64,000 nt of DNA from Roseiarcus sp963835955 (GTDB lineage: Bacteria; Pseudomonadota; Alphaproteobacteria; Rhizobiales; Beijerinckiaceae): NCBI GenBank assembly GCA_963835955.1, contig CAWIHZ010000007.1, forward strand, positions 4,197 to 68,196. The letters run 5' to 3'. Below the pieces are notes generated by a model. That model was given only the letters and a program-made list of their open reading frames with translations, did not search any database and was not told where the DNA came from. Made by a program: the position numbers and the translations under genes. Positions 60,024-64,000 of the stretch are shown here, piece by piece. The stretch's first letter is position 1. The number at the start of each line of letters is the position of its first letter.

Positions 60024-61003
60024 TAACGACGCAGACACCTTTTCGAATCAGTTTCTTTGGTGGCGGCTCAGATCTTAGCGGCTTTTATAGCCGCCATCCC
60101 GGTGCGACACTGAGCGTCGCAATCAACAAAAGCATGTACATGACAACTCATCCCTTTTTTGAGCCGAACTCCATACATCTCAAGTATTCGAAGACGGAGC
60201 TAGTGCCCTCGGTCGACCAGATCGAGCATCCGATCCTGCGTGCTGTTCTCGGTGAACTCGTACCGAAAGGCGGGATAGAGGTCGCGTCCATTGCAGATAT
60301 TCCGGGAGGGACAGGCCTTGGTTCGTCGTCCGCTTTCACTGTTGGTCTCGTTCAGAATTTGAACGCACGCCTTCAGCGATTTCTTCCGCCGGCCCGCCTC
60401 GCAGAAGAGGCCTGCCATATCGAGATCGATGTTCTCAAGGAACCGATCGGCAAACAGGACCAGTATGCGTCCGCTTTCGGCGGGCTTAATCACTTCGTAT
60501 TCCATACTGACGGAAGGACGACGGTTCAGCGAATTTTTTTGCCGGCCGACACCGTCAAGCGATTGGAGGCCTCTCTGTTCCTTTTTTATCTCGGCATGTC
60601 GCGTTCGGCCTCAACGATACTTCACGAGCAAGCCAGCAATCTGGACCAGGCGAAGATTTTTGGAACGCAAAAAGCCATGGTGGCCCAGGTAGAGGTTGGC
60701 ATTCAGCTTTTGCAGGATGGTGAGCTAGATGCCTTCGGCCGGCTGCTTCATGAAGCATGGGTTCTGAAAAAAACTCTGGCGTCAAAGATTTCCAACGACG
60801 TCATCGATACCTACTACCAGCAAGGGCTTGCTGCCGGCGCGTTGGGTGGAAAGCTGGCGGGGGCCGGTGGTGGCGGATTTCTTTTGTTCTACTGTCCGCC
60901 GCGGGATCAACACTTCTTTCTGTCAGCGATGAGCGAACTCAGGCGCATTCCATTCCGTTTCGAATTTAACGGCTCACGGGTCATCCACGTATCGGACGAA
61001 TAA
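60020..61003 (+). CDS. hddA: heptose 7-phosphate kinase (GHMP family)
   Basis: The 327-residue protein has the GHMP-kinase ATP loop IADIPGGTGLGSSSAFTVGLV and the N-terminal TTQTPFRISFFGGGSDLSGFY. It also has EEACHIEIDVLKEPIGKQDQYASAFGG and the C-terminal GALGGKLAGAGGGGFLLFY. This matches HddA, which phosphorylates D-glycero-D-manno-heptose 7-phosphate at position 1 on the GDP-heptose route, in line with gmhA and the guanylyltransferase upstream. ATG 60020 overlaps the preceding stop. Confidence 0.9.
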   Translation: MITTQTPFRISFFGGGSDLSGFYSRHPGATLSVAINKSMYMTTHPFFEPNSIHLKYSKTELVPSVDQIEHPILRAVLGELVPKGGIEVASIADIPGGTGLGSSSAFTVGLVQNLNARLQRFLPPARLAEEACHIEIDVLKEPIGKQDQYASAFGGLNHFVFHTDGRTTVQRIFLPADTVKRLEASLFLFYLGMSRSASTILHEQASNLDQAKIFGTQKAMVAQVEVGIQLLQDGELDAFGRLLHEAWVLKKTLASKISNDVIDTYYQQGLAAGALGGKLAGAGGGGFLLFYCPPRDQHFFLSAMSELRRIPFRFEFNGSRVIHVSDE

Positions 61004-61075
61004 ACGGCGCAGTAAATTAAGCAGTTTGCTTCTCGACGGCTGGGGTTCGACCCTTCAACAATCTCGGCGGCGAAC

Positions 61076-62068
61076 ATGAATTCAGCAAACATAGGTCGCG
61101 CATTCGTTTCCGGCGGGGCCGGATTTATAGGAAGCCACATCGCAGACAGGCTCGCACAGGATGGCGCCAACGTGACGATATACGACAACTTCAGCACCGG
61201 TCAGGAGTTGTTCATCAGCCACCACGTGGGCAACCCGAAGATCAGAGTGGTTCGCGCGGATGTTCTCGACAGCGAGCGGCTCAACAAAGAAATGGCAGAC
61301 TGCGACTTTGTATTCCACCTGCAGGCAAATGCCGATGTGCGGGGCGGGATGCGAGCAACGCGAATCGACCTTGAACAGAATACGATCGCCACGTGGAATG
61401 TCTTGGAGGCGATGCGGCTCAACAAGATCGGGCACATTGTCTTTGCGAGCAGCGCCACTGTTTATGGCGAACCGGACGTCTTTCCCACACCCGAAAGCTA
61501 CGCGCCCGTTCAGACGAGCCTATACGGCGCTAGCAAGCTCGCATGCGAAGCCATGATTCAAGCGTATTCGGAATACTTCGGCATCACATGCTACATATTT
61601 CGATTCGTGTCATGGATTGGAGAGCGCTACACGCATGGCGTGATTTTCGACTTCGTGGAGAAACTCAGGGCCGATCCGGAAGCGCTTGAAATTCTAGGAG
61701 ACGGAAAGCAGCGCAAGTCCTATCTTGACGTGACGGACGGCGTGACCGGCATTTTCTACGCGCTTCAACACGCCGGAGGACGCAAGAACGTGTTCAATCT
61801 TGGCCACGATGAGATCATGAATGTCCTGGATTTGGCGGATATCGTCGTAGCGGAACTCGGTTTGAATAGCGTTCGATACCGGACGACTGGAGGCAAGCGA
61901 GGCTGGCTTGGCAACTCGCCATTCGTGCATCTTGACGCCGGTAAGCTCAAGGCTCTTGGATGGAAGCCGCAGATTTCAATTGAGCAGGGCATCCGTAACA
62001 CTGTGCGTTACTTGCGCGCGCACCCGCGAGTCCTGGAGAAACGCAGCCTGGCACAGGCCCACAGTTGA
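61076..62068 (+). CDS. NAD-dependent epimerase/dehydratase (extended SDR)
   Basis: The 330-residue protein begins with the NAD loop FVSGGAGFIGSHIADRLAQDG and keeps the catalytic triad parts SSATVYGEP and YGASKLACEAMIQAY. It ends with RKSYLDVTDGVTGIF and a substrate-binding C-terminus. It resembles UDP-glucose 4-epimerases and GDP-sugar modifying enzymes. As the last gene of the heptose operon, 72 bases after hddA, it probably alters the GDP-heptose, for example by epimerisation, oxidation or deoxygenation. The exact reaction cannot be read. Confidence 0.85.
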   Translation: MNSANIGRAFVSGGAGFIGSHIADRLAQDGANVTIYDNFSTGQELFISHHVGNPKIRVVRADVLDSERLNKEMADCDFVFHLQANADVRGGMRATRIDLEQNTIATWNVLEAMRLNKIGHIVFASSATVYGEPDVFPTPESYAPVQTSLYGASKLACEAMIQAYSEYFGITCYIFRFVSWIGERYTHGVIFDFVEKLRADPEALEILGDGKQRKSYLDVTDGVTGIFYALQHAGGRKNVFNLGHDEIMNVLDLADIVVAELGLNSVRYRTTGGKRGWLGNSPFVHLDAGKLKALGWKPQISIEQGIRNTVRYLRAHPRVLEKRSLAQAHS

Positions 62069-62305
62069 GGCTGGCATATCCGCTGGGGCGAAGGCTCAAG
62101 GTTCCGCCTTACCGCCCCAAAAGGCCACAGCTGAATTGACGTGACATCGTCCGCGACACACCGCTTACCGACAACAAGACTTTTGCCTACTGGTTCGAAC
62201 TCGAGCGCTTGGCGCGGGGTATCCCTCCGGCGGCGGCCGCCTTGATCGCGAGCGGCGTCGTCGCGGAGGGTGTGATCTTAATGCTAGCCTTAAGGTCACG
62301 TAGAG

Positions 62306-62466
62306 ATGGATGGGAAGGTTCTCGGGTTCGAGCGCCGACGTCGCTGGAGCAAGGACGAGAAGGCGCGGATCATCGAAGCGACCCTGGCGCCGGGCGCCGT
62401 GGTGAGCGAGGTCGCACGACGGCGTGGCGTTGCGCATGGTCTGCTCTTCACATGGCGAAGCCCGGA
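62306..62466 (+). pseudogene. 5' part of an IS66-family tnpA, interrupted by IS30
   Basis: The frame begins MDGKVLGFERRRRWSKDEKARIIEATLAPG, then VVSEVARRRGVAHGLLFTWR. This is the N-terminal helix-turn-helix region of the accessory protein TnpA of IS66 elements. The match stops at FTWR, exactly where the IS30 left end starts. The C-terminal part is found at 63546-63798. Upstream (62139-62166) the minus strand shows GTAAGCGG, an IS66-type terminus, though its relation to this copy is unclear. Confidence 0.75.
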
Positions 62467-63545
62467 TTCCGGGGCCAAGTGCAACGGGGTTAAGAGAAGC
62501 GGATTTGAACGTTCTTGCCAAGCTCGCCGAGCAAGGCCTGGAATGGCGTCTTGAAGCCGAGGCATTTGCGCGGCGTGAGGTTTGCGGAGAGGAACTCCTG
62601 GATTTCCTCTTCGGACATTCGGTCGATATCCAGGTGACGCGGCAGCCATCGACGTAAGCGTCCATTGGCGTTTTCGATGCCGCCTTTTTGCCATGAGGCA
62701 TAGGCGTCGCAGAACCAGGTCGCCATATCGCGCATGGTCCTGAGCAGCCCATGCTGGGCGAATGCGGTGTCGTTGTCGAAAGTGACGGACTTGCGCAAGC
62801 GGGGGTCGATCCGGCCGAATACGGTGAGCATGGCCGATATGGTCTCGGCGGCGGTTTTGCCATGAGCCGCGCGGCGAGCGTGACCCGTGACTTGCGCTCA
62901 TGCAGGACGAGCACGGGCCGCAGGCGTTTGCAGATGATGAGGTCGCCCTCCCAATGGCCAGCCTCGCCGCGGGTTTCGACGGTTTTCGGCCGATCATGGA
63001 TCGAAGCGCGATCTTTGATGGTGTCGCGCGAGAGTCTGGCGCGACGTGGGCGACGGTGTTTGTGCCGACGCGTCAGATATCGCCATAAGGTCTCGGCCTT
63101 CTGGGCAGCCCGATAGATGAAGGCGTAGATTGTCTCGCAGCCGATGGCCCGCAGCCGTGGTTCGTTGCCGGCTTTCAACCAACCGGAGATCTGCTCGGGC
63201 GTCCATCCTTCGGCGAGGCGATCACGAACAAAGCCGCGCAGGGCCGCCTCTCGTTCGAGGATCGCTTCACGCCGCCTGCGCAGTTGATAGGCTCCGGCGG
63301 CGTGAAGCGGCGAATACCCACCCGAGGGGAGTGCGTTCCGCTGCAGCTCCCTGGAGATGGTGGCTTTCGCCCGACCGAGCGCCCGGGCGATGGCGCCCAC
63401 CGACCGCCCAGCGGCGCGCCAAATACCGATCTGATCTCTTTCGTCCTCCGACAGATGCCAATAGGATCGCATGGCAACACTCCTTAAGGTCTTGAACAAC
63501 CTTGCCGATACCAAATCGGCGGGGGTGTTGCACTTCGCGTCGGAA
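62467..63545. mobile_element. IS30-family insertion sequence nested in an IS66 element
   Basis: The ends are imperfect inverted repeats. TTCCGGGGCCAAGTGCAAC is at 62467-62485 and the right end, read on the minus strand from 63545, is TTCCGACGCGAAGTGCAAC; sixteen of nineteen positions agree. The element is about 1,080 bases and holds one transposase gene on the minus strand. It splits the host IS66 tnpA. I could not confirm a target-site duplication; IS30 elements usually make only 2-3 bases. Confidence 0.75.
62490..63472 (-). pseudogene. IS30-family transposase, frameshifted
   Basis: The N-terminus RSYWHLSEDERDQIGIWRAAG with RSVGAIARALGRAKATISREL is the IS30 helix-turn-helix. The DDE residues are all present: GEAGHWEGDLIIC (Asp), VTFDNDTAFAQHGLL (Asp) and GGIENANGRLRRWLP (Glu). 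The frame breaks after RLMAK at a run of four bases (T on the plus strand, 62855-62858); one more base restores KTAAETISAMLTVFGRIDPRL and the rest to the stop at 62490. If the indel is real the element cannot transpose by itself. The gene starts at ATG 63472, or a few codons earlier. Confidence 0.85.
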
Positions 63546-63798
63546 CTCAGGAAGGCTGGCGCGCACGGCTGAGCCGATCAGGAGAGACGGCTCGATCTTG
63601 CTCCCAGTCGAGATCGACGTGACGGCGCCGCGGCCCGTGCCAGAGGCGACGAGGCCATTGCGAGCTGCAACGAACGGGCGACGACCGAAGCCCGGAACGA
63701 TCGAGATCGAACTCGGCTCCGGGAACCGCGTGCGCGTCGATAACGACGTCGACGCCGACGCGCTTCGGCGGGTTCTGAGCGTTCTGGGCGAATCATAA
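63546..63798 (+). pseudogene. 3' part of the interrupted IS66 tnpA
   Basis: The frame reads LLPVEIDVTAPRPVPEATRP and KPGTIEIELGSGNRVRVDND, then VDADALRRVLSVLGES, the usual C-terminus of IS66 TnpA (Orf1). Immediately after the IS30 end the neighbouring frame has ELRKAGAHG, the natural continuation of FTWR from the left fragment, so there is also a frame change near 63570. The stop TAA 63796-63798 abuts tnpB. Confidence 0.75.
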
Positions 63799-64000
63799 TT
63801 CCAATTCCGAGCGGAGTGCGGGTGTGGATCGCGACGGGCCACACCGACATGCGTCGCGGCATGCAGGGACTGGCGCTTCAGGTTCAGGAGCAGTTGAAGC
63901 GCAATCCGCATGGTGGCGTTCTTTACGTCTTCCGGGGCCGCAGAGGCGACCTGGCGAAGATCCTCTGGCACGACGGCGTCGGGCTATCGCTCTACGCAAA
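63795..64000 (+). CDS. IS66-family accessory protein TnpB, cut by the window edge
   Basis: The frame reads IPIPSGVRVWIATGHTDMRR, then LALQVQEQLKRNPHGGVLYV and FRGRRGDLAKILWHDGVGLS, the highly conserved start of IS66 TnpB (Orf2), and runs off the window. Where IS66 members usually begin ATG-ATT-CC-, here the bases are ATA-ATT-CC-, overlapping the tnpA stop. The start would then be ATA, ATT 63798 or GTG 63816. The transposase tnpC should follow outside the window. Confidence 0.85.
   Translation, partial: MIPIPSGVRVWIATGHTDMRRGMQGLALQVQEQLKRNPHGGVLYVFRGRRGDLAKILWHDGVGLSLYA

Noticed and set aside
62855..62858. Programmed frameshift in the IS30 transposase
   Set aside because: IS30 elements normally have a single open transposase frame, and the site lacks a classical slippery heptamer; an indel is simpler.

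Overview
The window looks like a chromosomal segment of a high-GC alphaproteobacterium, most likely in the order Hyphomicrobiales. The main clues are a coaA-hisE neighbourhood, a PutA of about 1,220 residues, class III adenylate cyclases with TPR or AAA modules, an NnrR-type Crp/Fnr regulator next to copper nitrite reductase, and the aerobic benzoyl-CoA (box) pathway. The genus cannot be fixed from the sequence alone.

Layout. 1-7.6 kb: the tail of a probable alpha/beta-hydrolase, a very large cyclase/AAA/TPR signalling protein, a 42-codon small ORF, a large PLP-dependent decarboxylase and a DUF4331-like protein. 7.8-12.9 kb: putA (minus strand) and an acyltransferase-3 membrane protein. 13.0-16.2 kb: a second cyclase-TPR protein, then mobA-mobB for molybdenum cofactor. 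16.3-21.8 kb: a complete Liv-type ABC importer in one operon with ATGA overlaps (binding protein, two ATPases, two permeases), then an F420-reductase-like oxidoreductase. 21.9-27.1 kb: an accessory patch. It starts with an unusual array of 10-bp-phased CCAA motifs facing inverted TTGG motifs. It then carries a roughly 1,355-codon NACHT-type NTPase with a C-terminal PD-(D/E)XK nuclease-like domain, broken by three frame changes, and ends in an IS5-family transposase remnant. 27.1-32.1 kb: benzoate catabolism, with boxB, a small degenerate boxA remnant, boxC and a divergent benzoate-CoA ligase. 32.6-36.6 kb: a nitric-oxide-type regulon with a truncated haemoglobin, a DUF488 protein, an NnrR-like regulator, a three-domain copper nitrite reductase and a small membrane protein. 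Two matching TTGC-N6-GCAA operators lie upstream of the regulator and of nirK.

37.0-41.8 kb: a sugar-type (Rbs-like) ABC importer whose permease has a one-base frameshift, with a cyclase-family hydrolase. 41.8-46.9 kb: an Lhr-family helicase and a small secreted protein. 47.1-50.5 kb: deoC with a double-domain ALDH16-type dehydrogenase. 50.5-55.9 kb: a TraB/GumN protein, coaA, hisE, an aldehyde dehydrogenase and a HemN-like radical-SAM enzyme. 56.0 kb: tRNA-Val(CAC). 56.8-62.1 kb: a glycosyltransferase and a GDP-D,D-heptose cassette (gmhA-like, a fused guanylyltransferase/GmhB phosphatase, an hddA-like kinase, an epimerase). 62.3-64 kb: an IS30-family element nested inside an IS66-family element that runs off the window.

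The strongest candidates for something undescribed are the NACHT plus C-terminal nuclease gene with its flanking phased array, and the box operon whose only boxA trace has lost two cluster-ligand cysteines. Five frame breaks in otherwise well-preserved genes each coincide with a short homopolymer, so sequencing or assembly indels must be excluded before any of these genes is called dead.
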